Assembly: GCF_004571065.1 (NCBI RefSeq)
Contig: NZ_SPQN01000048.1
Location: forward strand, 1-35,138
Length of the DNA stretch: 35,138 bases
Reading direction: 5' to 3'
Source: Geodermatophilus sp. DF01-2
GTDB lineage: Bacteria > Actinomycetota > Actinomycetes > Mycobacteriales > Geodermatophilaceae
Under the pieces are notes generated by a model. The model was not told the origin of the DNA, did no database searches, and worked only from the letters and a program-made list of their open reading frames with translations. Shown here one piece after another: positions 15,696-23,261 of the stretch. Position 1 is the stretch's first letter, and every line of letters begins with the position of its first letter. Made by a program: the position numbers and the translations under genes.

Positions 15696-15709
15696 GTGAC
15701 GTCCGTCAC
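15696..15709. promoter_or_regulatory. 14-bp inverted repeat upstream of the secreted hydrolase
   Basis: GTGACG and CGTCAC form perfect 6-bp arms with a 2-nt spacer. The site lies 24 bp before the GTG start and just upstream of the AAGGAG ribosome site, in the zone where a repressor would block transcription. The regulator is not identified. Confidence 0.35.
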
Positions 15710-15733
15710 TCAGTGATCGAAGGAGCTCACTCC

Positions 15734-17242
15734 GTGTCCTTGCACCGCAATCGGTTCGTGCACCTCGCCGCCGCCACGTGCCTGAGCGTCGGCGCGGTCG
15801 CCGTCACCGGGACGCCCGCCCTGGCCGGGCCGCCCGACTCCGTGCAGCCGCCGGGCCGGGCGGAGGGGCACCCTCCGCCGGGATCGGAGGACTGGCAGCC
15901 GGTCCAGGAGTCCCCGAGGGAGCCGCTCTTCGACCTCGACTGGACGATCGCCGACCCTCGCTACGACTACAACGCGCGGACCGGTCAGCCGGGTGCCGAG
16001 TTCGTGCCGCTGACCGACGAGGCCGGGAACGAGCTCAGCAAGGTGCTCTACGGCGTGCACAAGGGGGCGGCCTACCGCATCGAGGTGCCCCTCGACTGGA
16101 ACGGCGACGTCGTGTTCTGGGAGCACGGCTACCGCGGCACGGGCACCACCCTGTACGTCAGCGACCCGAGCTACGACCTGCGCCGCACCTACATCGAGAA
16201 CGGGTACGCCTGGGCGGCGTCGTCCTACAGCGCCAACCGGTACGACATCGAGGCCGGCGTGCGGTCGACCGAGCAGCTCGCGAGGCTCTTCGACCGGCTG
16301 GTGGGCAAGGCCGACCAGCGGTACCTGCAGGGTGTCTCGATGGGCGGGCACGTCATCGGCGTGTTGCTGGAGCGCAACCGGGGTGTGGAGTGGGCCGGTG
16401 CCGCGCCGATGTGCGGCGTGATGGGAGACCGCGAGCTCTACGACTTCTTCCTCGACTACAACCTCCTGGCGCAGACACTGGCGGGGATCGACGCCTACCC
16501 GATCCCCGAGGACTACGTGAGCGACGTCGTGCCGAGGATCAAGGCCGAGCTGGGGACCCCGCTGCAGCCGACCCCGGTGTACTCGGGCCTCACCGAGGAG
16601 GGCGAGGTGTTCCGCGACCTGATCACCGCGATCTCCGGCGGCGAGCGCCCCGGTGACGACGAGGCATTCGGCTACTGGGAGGGGCAGAGCTTCGTCTACG
16701 GCGTCGTGGCCACCGAGCCCGGCGGTCTCGACGGGGTGGCGCCCGGTGCCGTCTGGTCGAACGTCGACACCGACTACCCGATCGACTACACGTTCGACGA
16801 CGGGTCCACCCTCGACGAGCAGGTGGAGCGCGTGGCGCCGGCGCACCAGGCCCGGCGCAGCGGCCCGTCGGCGTACGTCCCGGACATCACGGGTGACTTC
16901 GACGTCCCGGTGCTGTCCATCCACACCCTGGGCGACTACTACGTGCCGTTCTCCATGCAGCAGTACTACGCGGCCGACGCCGCCGAGGAGGGCAACGCGG
17001 ACCTGCTGGTGCAGCGGCCGATCCGGGCCGCCGGGCACTGCGAGTTCACCCCCGAGGAGGCGTCGGCGCAGTTCTTCGACCTCGTCGAGTGGGTGGACGA
17101 GGGCGTGGAGCCGGCGGGTGTCCCGGTGCTCGACCCGGAGGTGGTCGCCTCGCCCGACTACGGCTGCGCGTTCACCACTCCGGCCCGGACCGGCACGCGG
17201 GCGATGTACGACCCCTGCCCGGTCGCGACGGCCGGCGACTGA
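15734..17242 (+). CDS. Secreted alpha/beta hydrolase
   Basis: The 502-aa protein begins with a Sec signal peptide (MSLHRNRFVHLAAATCLSVG.. ending PALA, cut near residue 32). The mature part has an alpha/beta-hydrolase core: GVSMGGH nucleophile elbow with Ser202, likely acid Asp401 (LGDYYVP) and His435 (AGHCEF). FWEHGYRGTG probably forms the oxyanion region. A cap-like insertion of about 150 residues separates the elbow from the acid, and there are a few cysteines (CGVMG, GHCEF, YGCAF, YDPCP). It hydrolyses an ester or amide outside the cell; the substrate is unknown. AAGGAG lies 9 nt before GTG 15734. The frame is open far upstream, through the previous gene, but the signal peptide fixes the start. 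Confidence 0.85.
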   Translation: MSLHRNRFVHLAAATCLSVGAVAVTGTPALAGPPDSVQPPGRAEGHPPPGSEDWQPVQESPREPLFDLDWTIADPRYDYNARTGQPGAEFVPLTDEAGNELSKVLYGVHKGAAYRIEVPLDWNGDVVFWEHGYRGTGTTLYVSDPSYDLRRTYIENGYAWAASSYSANRYDIEAGVRSTEQLARLFDRLVGKADQRYLQGVSMGGHVIGVLLERNRGVEWAGAAPMCGVMGDRELYDFFLDYNLLAQTLAGIDAYPIPEDYVSDVVPRIKAELGTPLQPTPVYSGLTEEGEVFRDLITAISGGERPGDDEAFGYWEGQSFVYGVVATEPGGLDGVAPGAVWSNVDTDYPIDYTFDDGSTLDEQVERVAPAHQARRSGPSAYVPDITGDFDVPVLSIHTLGDYYVPFSMQQYYAADAAEEGNADLLVQRPIRAAGHCEFTPEEASAQFFDLVEWVDEGVEPAGVPVLDPEVVASPDYGCAFTTPARTGTRAMYDPCPVATAGD

Positions 17243-17267
17243 CACCTCGCCGCGCAGGGCGTGAGAA

Positions 17268-17308
17268 CAGAGGGCCTTCTCTCCCGCAGTGGGAGGGAGG
17301 GCCCTCTG
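17268..17308 (+). terminator. Strong hairpin terminator after the secreted hydrolase
   Basis: CAGAGGGCC (17268-17276) pairs with GGCCCTCTG (17300-17308), with an inner CTCCC/GGGAG stem (17281-17285 with 17291-17295). It lies 25 nt after the stop and is followed by GCTCGTT. Confidence 0.75.
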
Positions 17309-17591
17309 CTCGTTGCGCGCGGATGGCGGTCCGATGGGAGGTCTCGGGTCGACCGACAACGTCGAGCAGACGGCCTTCGAGGAGGCCGGCCTGCCCGACC
17401 TGTCTCCTCCGAGGACGGCTCCCACGGCCACTCCGGGGACGGGACGGGGGAGGCCTGACGTACCGGCCGACGCCCGCCGGCCGTACCGCGAGCGCCACGC
17501 CGGCCCGGAGCCGCGCAACGGTGCCCCCGTTCACCTGGCAATCGCCGTCCGCGGCCGCGAGCATGGGGCCTCGACGACACGGGGAGGCCGG
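17309..17591. other. Non-coding stretch before the OsmC gene
   Basis: With the terminator, the gap between genes is 349 bp. Open frames crossing it encode Arg/Pro/Ser-rich peptides without family features, and none has a convincing ribosome site. I see no RNA gene. A promoter for the OsmC gene probably lies near its end; GGGGAGG at 17581-17587 is the OsmC ribosome site. Confidence 0.5.
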
Positions 17592-18095
17592 ATGGACGCC
17601 GCACGGTTGCGGGAACTGCAGGCACCGATCAAGCAGCGCTACCGCGACACACCTGCGACCGCCTGCGTGACGATGCACGCCGAGGCGGACTTCTCCGACC
17701 CTGGTGTCACGTGCACCGTGCAGACCTGGGCCGGCCCGGCCCGCGCCGGGCTGCACCCGTCGACCGGCGGCGACGGGAGCGACGCCTGCTCCGGCGACAT
17801 GCTGCTCCAGGCCCTGCTGGCCTGCGCCGGGGTCACGATGCGCAGCGTGGCCACGGCGATGGGGGTCGAGATCCGCTCGGCGCGGCTCACCGCGCGCGGC
17901 GACATGGACGCCCGCGGCACCCTCGGCGTCTCGAGGGAGGCCCCGGTCGGGATGGGTTCGCTCACCGTGGACGCCGAGCTCGACACCGACGCCGACGACG
18001 CCACTCTCGCCAAGCTGGGGCAGCTCACCGAGCGGTACTGCGTCGTCGCCCAGACCCTGGCGCAGCCCCCGCACCTCACGGTCCGCCGCGTCTGA
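17592..18095 (+). CDS. OsmC family protein
   Basis: The 167-aa protein fits the OsmC/Ohr fold: an N-terminal beta region (TVQTWAGPARAGLHPSTGGDGSDACSGDMLLQALLACAGVTMRSVA) with two cysteines in the usual positions for this superfamily (about 61 and 72), and a C-terminal half ending LTERYCVVAQTL. Members reduce organic hydroperoxides through a cysteine pair, though many close homologues have no tested activity. ATG 17592 follows GGGGAGG. The stop overlaps the ATG of the next gene by one base (TGATG), so the pair was built as an operon. Confidence 0.85.
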   Translation: MDAARLRELQAPIKQRYRDTPATACVTMHAEADFSDPGVTCTVQTWAGPARAGLHPSTGGDGSDACSGDMLLQALLACAGVTMRSVATAMGVEIRSARLTARGDMDARGTLGVSREAPVGMGSLTVDAELDTDADDATLAKLGQLTERYCVVAQTLAQPPHLTVRRV

Positions 18096-18612
18096 TGCAG
18101 CGCTCGGTCGTCCTGGCGACCCCCCGGGCGCGCCTGACGACCTGGCTGGCCGAGGACCTGCCGGACCTGTGCGCGCTGCACGCCGACGCTCGGGCCATGC
18201 GCTTTCTGCGGTCCGGCGTGGAGGACCAAGCCGGTACGCGTGCCCGTCTCGACGCCTACCTCCGGGAGCAGGTCGAGCGGGGCTGGACCCGGTGGCGGGT
18301 CGAGGACAGGGCCGGCCGCATGGTGGGCCGCGCCGGCTTCCTGCCTTCCGTCGACGGTCGACGGCGGGAGCTGGGCTATCTGTTGGAGCCTCGACAGTGG
18401 GGAGGGGCCTGGCCACTGAGCTCGCCCGGGCGCTGGTGCACTGGCACGGCGAGAACCCGGACGGCGTGGACACCGAGCTGGAGGCGCACGTCTTCGCCGA
18501 CCACGCTGCCAGCCGGCGGGTCCTGGAGAAGAGCGGCTTCGTGCTCGTGGGGCCGAGCGAGGACAAGGGGCCTGGTGTCGTCCTGTACGTCCACCTGGGG
18601 CGGCTGAGCTGA
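18095..18612 (+). pseudogene. GNAT acetyltransferase, frameshifted
   Basis: The first part reads in one frame from ATG 18095 (MQRSVVLATPRARLTTWLAEDLP...ELGYLLEPRQWG), a RimJ/RimL-like GNAT N-terminus. The rest reads in another frame (GRGLATELARALVHWHGEN...HAASRRVLEKSGFVLVG), the acetyl-CoA site and the usual NxxSRRVLEKxGF region, to the stop at 18612. The switch falls in the G-rich stretch at about 18398-18412 (TGGGGAGGGGCC): one base is missing relative to an intact gene. A sequencing error in the G run, a true recent mutation and, least likely, programmed frameshifting are all possible. Both halves keep family sequence, so any inactivation is recent. Confidence 0.75.
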
Positions 18613-18732
18613 CCACCTCCAGCGCCCGCCGGTGACCATCTCCGGTGGCGGGTGACACCTGACCGGGTGGCGCTCGGTGTCACGTCGTCCACAGATCGGG
18701 GCGACGGCCACCTGCGGACCGCCCCGTCCTCC

Positions 18733-18738
18733 TACTGT
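18733..18738 (+). promoter_or_regulatory. Candidate -10 box TACTGT of the Tad operon
   Basis: TANNNT hexamer 38 nt before the tadA start, in the only gap (164 bp) before the pilus genes. No clear -35 box is seen. Confidence 0.3.
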
Positions 18739-18776
18739 CCGTCGGAGTCCTGACCGGGCGTGACGACGGGGGTGCC

Positions 18777-20024
18777 GTGCCGACTGCGACCAGTGCGCTG
18801 GAGGTCGTCGACGGCGAGGTGCGCGAGCTGATCCGCCGGCGTGGGCTGGACCCGTTCACCGATCCGGGGCCGGTGCGCCTGCTGGTGCGCGACGTGGTGG
18901 CCGACTACTCGGAGCGGTCGCTGACGTCTGCGCTACCCGCGCTCGGCGACCCGGAGTCGGTGGTCCGCGACGTGCTGGACCGGGTGGCCGGGTTCGGGCC
19001 GCTGCAGCGGTGGCTGGACGACCCCGAGGTCGAGGAGATCTGGGTGAACGAGCCGGGCCGGGTGTTCGTCGCCCGGCGCGGCCGCAGCGAGCTGACGACG
19101 ACGATCCTCGCGCCCGGGGAGCTGGCCGACCTGGTGGAGCGGATGCTGCGCACCTCGGGCCGGCGGATCGACATGTCGACGCCTTTCGTGGACGCGACGA
19201 TGCCCGACGGGTCGCGGTTGCACGTGGTGATCCCGGACATCACCCGGCGGCACATGGCGGTCAACATCCGCAAGTTCGTGCTGCAGGCGCACTCGCTCGA
19301 CGAGCTGGTGGCGCTGGGCACGCTGACCCCGCAGGCGGCCCGCTTCCTGGAGGCCGCGGTCGTCTCCGGGCTCAACGTCCTCGTCGCCGGCGGCACCCAG
19401 GCCGGCAAGACCACGCTGCTCAACTGCCTCTGCGCCGCGATCCCGGCGCGCGAGCGGGTGATCACCTGCGAGGAGGTCTTCGAGCTGCGGGTGCCGCTGC
19501 CCGACGTGGTGGCCATGCAGACCCGCCAGCCCAACCTCGAGGGCGCCGGGGAGATCCCGCTGCGCCGGCTGGTGAAGGAGGCGCTGCGGATGCGGCCCTC
19601 GCGCATCGTCGTCGGCGAGGTGCGCCAGGAGGAGTGCCTCGACCTGCTCATCGCCCTCAACTCGGGACTGCCGGGCATGTGCACGCTGCACGCCAACAGC
19701 GCCCGCGAGGCGGTCACGAAGATGTGCACGCTGCCGCTGCTGGCCGGCGAGAACATCGGCCACGCGTTCGTCGTCCCGACGGTGGCCGCCAGCGTCGACC
19801 TCGTCGTCCACGTGGGCAGCGACCCGGACGGACGGCGGCGGGTGCGGGAGGTCGTCGCCGTCCCGGGCCGTGCCGAGGACGGCGTCATCGAGCTCGCCGA
19901 CGTCTTCACCACGCGCGACGGCCGGCTGGTGCGGGCCACCGGCTACCCACCGCGCCCCGAGCGCTTCGCCGCCCACGGGTTCGACCTGCCCGCCCTGCTC
20001 GACGACGCGCGGTGGCGGGCGTGA
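18777..20024 (+). CDS. tadA: Tad pilus assembly ATPase TadA/CpaF
   Basis: The 415-aa protein is a type II/IV secretion ATPase of the TadA/CpaF group. An N-terminal helical domain (1-80) is followed by LQRWLDDPEVEEIWVNEPGRVFV, typical of CpaF. Walker A GGTQAGKT is at 205-212, the Walker B region RIVVGEVR at 276-283, and the TLHANS motif at 303-308. It powers assembly of Flp/Tad pili as a cytosolic hexamer at the inner membrane. Length is near the family norm. It heads the operon tadA-tadB-tadC-pilin-tadE-tadF. Its stop overlaps the start of a 26-codon frame in the F1 repeat as GTGA. Confidence 0.92.
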   Translation: MPTATSALEVVDGEVRELIRRRGLDPFTDPGPVRLLVRDVVADYSERSLTSALPALGDPESVVRDVLDRVAGFGPLQRWLDDPEVEEIWVNEPGRVFVARRGRSELTTTILAPGELADLVERMLRTSGRRIDMSTPFVDATMPDGSRLHVVIPDITRRHMAVNIRKFVLQAHSLDELVALGTLTPQAARFLEAAVVSGLNVLVAGGTQAGKTTLLNCLCAAIPARERVITCEEVFELRVPLPDVVAMQTRQPNLEGAGEIPLRRLVKEALRMRPSRIVVGEVRQEECLDLLIALNSGLPGMCTLHANSAREAVTKMCTLPLLAGENIGHAFVVPTVAASVDLVVHVGSDPDGRRRVREVVAVPGRAEDGVIELADVFTTRDGRLVRATGYPPRPERFAAHGFDLPALLDDARWRA

Positions 20025-20100
20025 CCGAGCTCGCGAGGTCACGCATGGACACAGCACCGCCCGACACGGGGCTGACGAGTGCCAGCGAGGAGGCCCCGTG
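20021..20100 (+). repeat. Dispersed repeat F1, copy B: bridges tadA stop and tadB start
   Basis: It runs from GTGACCGAGCTCGCGAGG to GCCAGCGAGGAGGCCCCGTG. The first GTG overlaps the tadA stop, and the last GTG is the tadB start with its GAGGAGG site. A 26-codon frame (MTELARSRMDTAP...) opens at GTG 20021 and stops at TGA 20099-20101, overlapping the tadB start. Gapless identity with copy C is 65 of 80 bases. Confidence 0.8.
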
Positions 20101-20955
20101 ACCGGGGCGCTGCTGGGACTGCTGCTGGGGGTCGGGCTGCTGCTGGTCTGGCGCAGCGGCCCGCGGGCCCCGCAGCGGCGCGACCGTGCCATGCGCCCGT
20201 CGCGGCGGCAGCAGCAACTGGCCGCGGCCGGCCTTCCCGGCATCAACGCCGCCCAGCTGACCGCGCTGCAGGTGGGCCTGGGGCTGCTCGCCACGGTCGT
20301 CGTCCTGCTCACCACCGGCACGGTCACCGTCAGCCTCCTCTTCGGGGCCTTCGCCGCCGCGCTGCCGGTCGTGCAGGTGCGCCGGCTGGCGGTCAAGCGG
20401 CGGGCGGACCTGCGCGAGGTGTGGCCGGAGGTCGTCGACAACCTCGCCTCCGCCGTCCGGGCCGGGCTCTCGCTGCCCGAGGCGCTCTCGGCGCTGTCGA
20501 CCCGCGGCCCGGAGGTGCTGAGGCCGCCGTTCGCCCGCTTCGCTGCGGAGTACCGCTCCAGCGGCCGCTTCGGCGACTGCCTGGACCGGCTCAAGGACGA
20601 CCTGACCGATCCGGTCGGCGACCGGATAGTGGAGACGCTGCGGGTGGCCCGCGAGGTCGGCGGCAGCGACCTGGGCCGGGTGCTGCGGACCCTCGCCTCC
20701 TTCCTCCGCGAGGACGCTCGCGCCCGGGCGGAGCTGGAGACCCGGCAGGGCTGGGTGGTCCAGGCCGCGCGGCTGGCCGTTGCCGCGCCGTGGGTGGTGC
20801 TGCTCCTGCTGGCCACCCAGTCGACGACGCTGGAGGCCTACGACTCGCCCATCGGCACGGCGATCCTGCTCGGCGGCGCGGCGGTCTGCCTCGCGTCCTA
20901 CCGGCTCATGTTGCGGATCGGCCGGCTGCCGCAGGACGTGCGGGTGCTCCAGTGA
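20098..20955 (+). CDS. tadB: Tad pilus inner-membrane platform protein TadB (type II secretion F domain)
   Basis: The 285-aa protein has an N-terminal membrane anchor (TGALLGLLLGVGLLLVW), a helix pair at about 50-90, a cytosolic T2SSF domain (about 105-240; LREVWPEVVDNLASAVRAGLSLPEALSAL ... VAREVGGSDLGRVLRTLASFLRED) and two C-terminal helices. With TadC it forms the membrane platform driven by TadA. GTG 20098 is fixed by GAGGAGG, which belongs to the F1 repeat. Its stop overlaps the tadC start as GTGA. Confidence 0.88.
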   Translation: MTGALLGLLLGVGLLLVWRSGPRAPQRRDRAMRPSRRQQQLAAAGLPGINAAQLTALQVGLGLLATVVVLLTTGTVTVSLLFGAFAAALPVVQVRRLAVKRRADLREVWPEVVDNLASAVRAGLSLPEALSALSTRGPEVLRPPFARFAAEYRSSGRFGDCLDRLKDDLTDPVGDRIVETLRVAREVGGSDLGRVLRTLASFLREDARARAELETRQGWVVQAARLAVAAPWVVLLLLATQSTTLEAYDSPIGTAILLGGAAVCLASYRLMLRIGRLPQDVRVLQ

Positions 20956-21893
20956 GCGGCACCCTGGCGGGGATGCTGCTCGGCCTGGCCGCGGCGGCCG
21001 GCGCGCTCCTCGTGGTCACCTTCGCGCCGCCGTTCCGCTCGGTGCGCCTGGTCGACCGGCTGGCGCCGTACGTGCACGACACCCCACCGCCGTCCCGGCT
21101 GCTGGGGACGGCGACCGAGGCCGGTCTGCTCACCGCCGCCCGGCGGCTGTTCGGCCCGGTGGTCGCCGACGGCGCCCGCCTGGTCGACCGCGTCCTCGGC
21201 GGCCGGACGGCGGTGCGCCGCCGGCTCGACGCACTCGGCAGCGACCTCGGGGTCGAGGACTTCCGCGTCGAGCAGGTGGTGTGGGGCGGTCTGGGGCTGC
21301 TCGGCGCGGCCCTGCTCGCGGCGGTCGGGTCGCTGCTGGCCGGGGACGTCAACGTGCTCTCGGTGGCGCTGCTGTGCGTGGCCGGCCTGGTCGGCGGCGT
21401 CCTCGGCCGTGACTGGTGGCTGGCCCAGCAGGTGCGCCGCCGCGAGGAGCTGCTGCTGGCGGAGTTCCCGGTGGTGGCCGAGCTGCTGGCGCTGGCGGTC
21501 ACCGCGGGGGAGGGCCCGACCGCGGCCATCGCCCGGGTGACCCGGCTCTCCGGTGGCGAGCTGGCCCGCGAGCTGGGCGCCGCGCTCGGCCGCGCCAGGG
21601 CGGGTGTGCCGATGACCGAGGCGCTCCAGGAGCTCGCCGACCGGACGTCGCTGGACCCTCTGGCCCGCTTCGTCGACGGCCTGCTCGTCGCCCTGGAGCG
21701 CGGCACTCCGCTGGCCGAGGTGCTCCGCGCCCAGGCCGCCGACGTCCGGGAGGCCGGCAAGCGCCGCCTGCTCGAGGCCGGCGGCCGCAAGGAGATCGCG
21801 ATGATGGTCCCGGTCGTCTTCCTGGTGCTCCCGGTGACCGTCCTCTTCGCGCTCTACCCCGGCTTGATCAGCATCGTCACGCTGGCGCGATGA
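20952..21893 (+). CDS. tadC: Tad pilus inner-membrane platform protein TadC (type II secretion F domain)
   Basis: The 313-aa protein begins with a membrane helix (about 3-24), a linker, two helices (about 105-155), a T2SSF domain (about 170-290; LLLAEFPVVAELLALAVTAGEGPTAAI ... LVALERGTPLAEVLRAQAADVREAGKRRLLEAGGRKEIAMM) and a final hydrophobic helix (VPVVFLVLPVTVLFALYPGLISI). GRKEIAMMVPVVFLVLPV is typical of TadC. It pairs with TadB. The start overlaps the tadB stop by 4 nt. Confidence 0.88.
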   Translation: MSGTLAGMLLGLAAAAGALLVVTFAPPFRSVRLVDRLAPYVHDTPPPSRLLGTATEAGLLTAARRLFGPVVADGARLVDRVLGGRTAVRRRLDALGSDLGVEDFRVEQVVWGGLGLLGAALLAAVGSLLAGDVNVLSVALLCVAGLVGGVLGRDWWLAQQVRRREELLLAEFPVVAELLALAVTAGEGPTAAIARVTRLSGGELARELGAALGRARAGVPMTEALQELADRTSLDPLARFVDGLLVALERGTPLAEVLRAQAADVREAGKRRLLEAGGRKEIAMMVPVVFLVLPVTVLFALYPGLISIVTLAR

Positions 21894-21922
21894 GCCCGCG
21901 GACACGACAGGAAGGACGCAGC

Positions 21923-22129
21923 ATGCCGTTTCTCACGGGGGTCCTCGCGGCGCTGGCCGCACTGGCCGACCGGCTCCGAGGAGACGACCCCGAGCGGGGC
22001 GACGTGCCCGGTTGGGTCATGATCACGGTGATGACGGCGGCCCTGGTGCTGGCCATCCTCATCCCCTTTCGCGAGGCGATCCTCGCCGCGGTCACCAACG
22101 CCCTGGCGTCCGTCACGACCGGTGGCTGA
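21923..22129 (+). CDS. Small single-helix protein, candidate Tad pilin
   Basis: The 68-aa protein has a short charged N-terminus (RLRGDDPERGDVPGW) followed by one hydrophobic helix (VMITVMTAALVLAILIPFREAIL) and a small tail. Similar RGDVPGWV-type proteins sit at this place in actinobacterial Tad operons. Position after tadC and before tadE-like genes is where the major pilin Flp is expected, but the classical Flp motif (G/xxxxEY) is not present, so cleavage by a prepilin peptidase is uncertain. AGGAAGGA lies 7 nt before ATG 21923. Its stop overlaps the next start (GTGGCTGA). Confidence 0.7.
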   Translation: MPFLTGVLAALAALADRLRGDDPERGDVPGWVMITVMTAALVLAILIPFREAILAAVTNALASVTTGG

Positions 22130-22604
22130 AGAAGGTCAAAGGACCACGTCCTCCCCACCCCTCGCACGCTCGGGGCGGGACCCGGGACGCGGCCGCCCAC
22201 GCCTCGCAGGCTCGCAGCTCGGCGGCGAGCGGGGTGGCGCGGTCGTCGAGTTCGTCTTCGTGTCGGTGCTGGTCGTGGTGCTGCTGCTGGCGGTCCTGCA
22301 GGTCGCCGTCTACGTGCACGTGCGCAACGTGGTGACGGCGAGCGCGCAGGAAGGCGCCCGGTACGCGGCCAACGCCGACGTGCCGCCGTCCGCCGGTGCC
22401 GACCGCGCGGTGGCCGTCGTGGCGCGGGCGACCTCGCAGCAGACCGCCGACGGGCTGGTGTGCAGCTCGGGAGAGGAGGCCGACGCCAGCGGGCTGACCC
22501 TGGTGGTGGTCCGCTGCTCGGGCGCGGTGCCGACGCTGCTGGCCGGGCTGGGCTCGGTGCTGCCGGTCGAGGTCACCGGCCGGTCGGTCGAGGAGGCAGC
22601 GTGA
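22122..22604 (+). CDS. TadE-like pseudopilin with repeat-encoded N-terminus
   Basis: The core is ERGGAVVEFVFVSVLVVVLLLAVLQVAVYVHVRNVVTASAQEGARYA, the TadE pattern (glutamate five residues into a membrane helix, then a segment rich in small residues and a variable domain with two cysteines). GTG 22122 is the only usable start in this frame, and gives 160 aa. The first 36 or so residues (EEGQRTTSSPPLARSGRDPG...) are encoded by the F2 repeat and look unlike a real pilin leader. Either the repeat invaded the gene or translation starts by coupling from the preceding stop. Its stop overlaps the next start as GTGA. Confidence 0.75.
   Translation: MAEEGQRTTSSPPLARSGRDPGRGRPRLAGSQLGGERGGAVVEFVFVSVLVVVLLLAVLQVAVYVHVRNVVTASAQEGARYAANADVPPSAGADRAVAVVARATSQQTADGLVCSSGEEADASGLTLVVVRCSGAVPTLLAGLGSVLPVEVTGRSVEEAA
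22141..22195 (+). repeat. Dispersed hairpin repeat F2, copy c, inside the tadE-like reading frame
   Basis: It matches the minus strand of 8152-8206 at 49 of 55 bases, gapless, starting GGACCACGTCCTCCCCACCC. At other loci this repeat lies after stop codons; here it is within an operon and has no stop in the tadE frame. Confidence 0.7.
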
Positions 22605-23068
22605 GGCGGCTGCGGGCCCGGCTGGGCATGCTGGACGGCGAACGCGGCTCGGCACTCGTCGAGTTCGTCTTCATCGCGATCGTCGTCTTCGTGCCGCTGG
22701 TCTACATCGTGGCCGGGTTCTCGGCGGTGCAGCGCGGGGTGTTCGCCTCGACCGCGGCGGCCCGGGAAGGGGGGCGGGCGATGGGCACCGCGCCGGACCC
22801 GGTGACCGGCGCGGCCCGCGCGGAGGTGGCCGCCCGGCTGGCGGTTCAGGACCAGGCGGTCGACGCCACCGACGTCCGGATTGCCTACGCGCCGGCGGGT
22901 GCCGGCTGCGATGCCGCAGGGAGCTACGCGCCGACGCTGACGCCGGGGGAGGAGTTCTCGGTCTGCGTGACCGTCACGGTGCGGATCCCGCTGCTGCCGG
23001 AGTTCGTCGACGCCAACACCGCCACCGGCCAGTTCGTCGTCGAACGCGACCGCTACGTCGACGGCTGA
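22601..23068 (+). CDS. TadE/TadF-like pseudopilin
   Basis: The 155-aa protein has a short leader (RRLRARLGMLDGERGSALVEF), a membrane helix (VFIAIVVFVPLVYIVAGFSAV) with the conserved glutamate, and a C-terminal extracytoplasmic domain with two cysteines (AGCDAAG, FSVCVTV). It is probably a minor pilin processed with the Tad pilus. AGGAGG lies 4 nt before GTG 22601, which overlaps the preceding stop. It is the last pilus gene in the cluster; no TadZ/CpaE, RcpA or prepilin peptidase is found in the window. Confidence 0.82.
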   Translation: MRRLRARLGMLDGERGSALVEFVFIAIVVFVPLVYIVAGFSAVQRGVFASTAAAREGGRAMGTAPDPVTGAARAEVAARLAVQDQAVDATDVRIAYAPAGAGCDAAGSYAPTLTPGEEFSVCVTVTVRIPLLPEFVDANTATGQFVVERDRYVDG

Positions 23069-23261
23069 CCAGCCGCGGCCGGCCACAGCGCCACGGCAAC
23101 TCCCGCGCCACGGGGCCGAGCGCGGTCCCGTCGCCACGCGGTGACGGAACGTGGTGCCCCCGCGCTAGGAGCGGGAGGCGTCGGTACTGGGCGTCGACGG
23201 CGGCTCCCCGGGAGGCCACCATGGCCGCACCCATCCCGGTGCCGGCCACGAGGAGTGCGCC

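Noticed and set aside
14015-17242. A 1075-codon frame that joins the ThDP-enzyme region and the secreted hydrolase
   Set aside because: Its first half is a shifted frame of the ThDP enzyme; the real protein begins at GTG 15734 with a signal peptide.
17089-17670. Possible gene in the hydrolase-OsmC gap
   Set aside because: The frames have no family resemblance, Arg/Pro/Ser-rich shuffled composition and a terminator hairpin inside.
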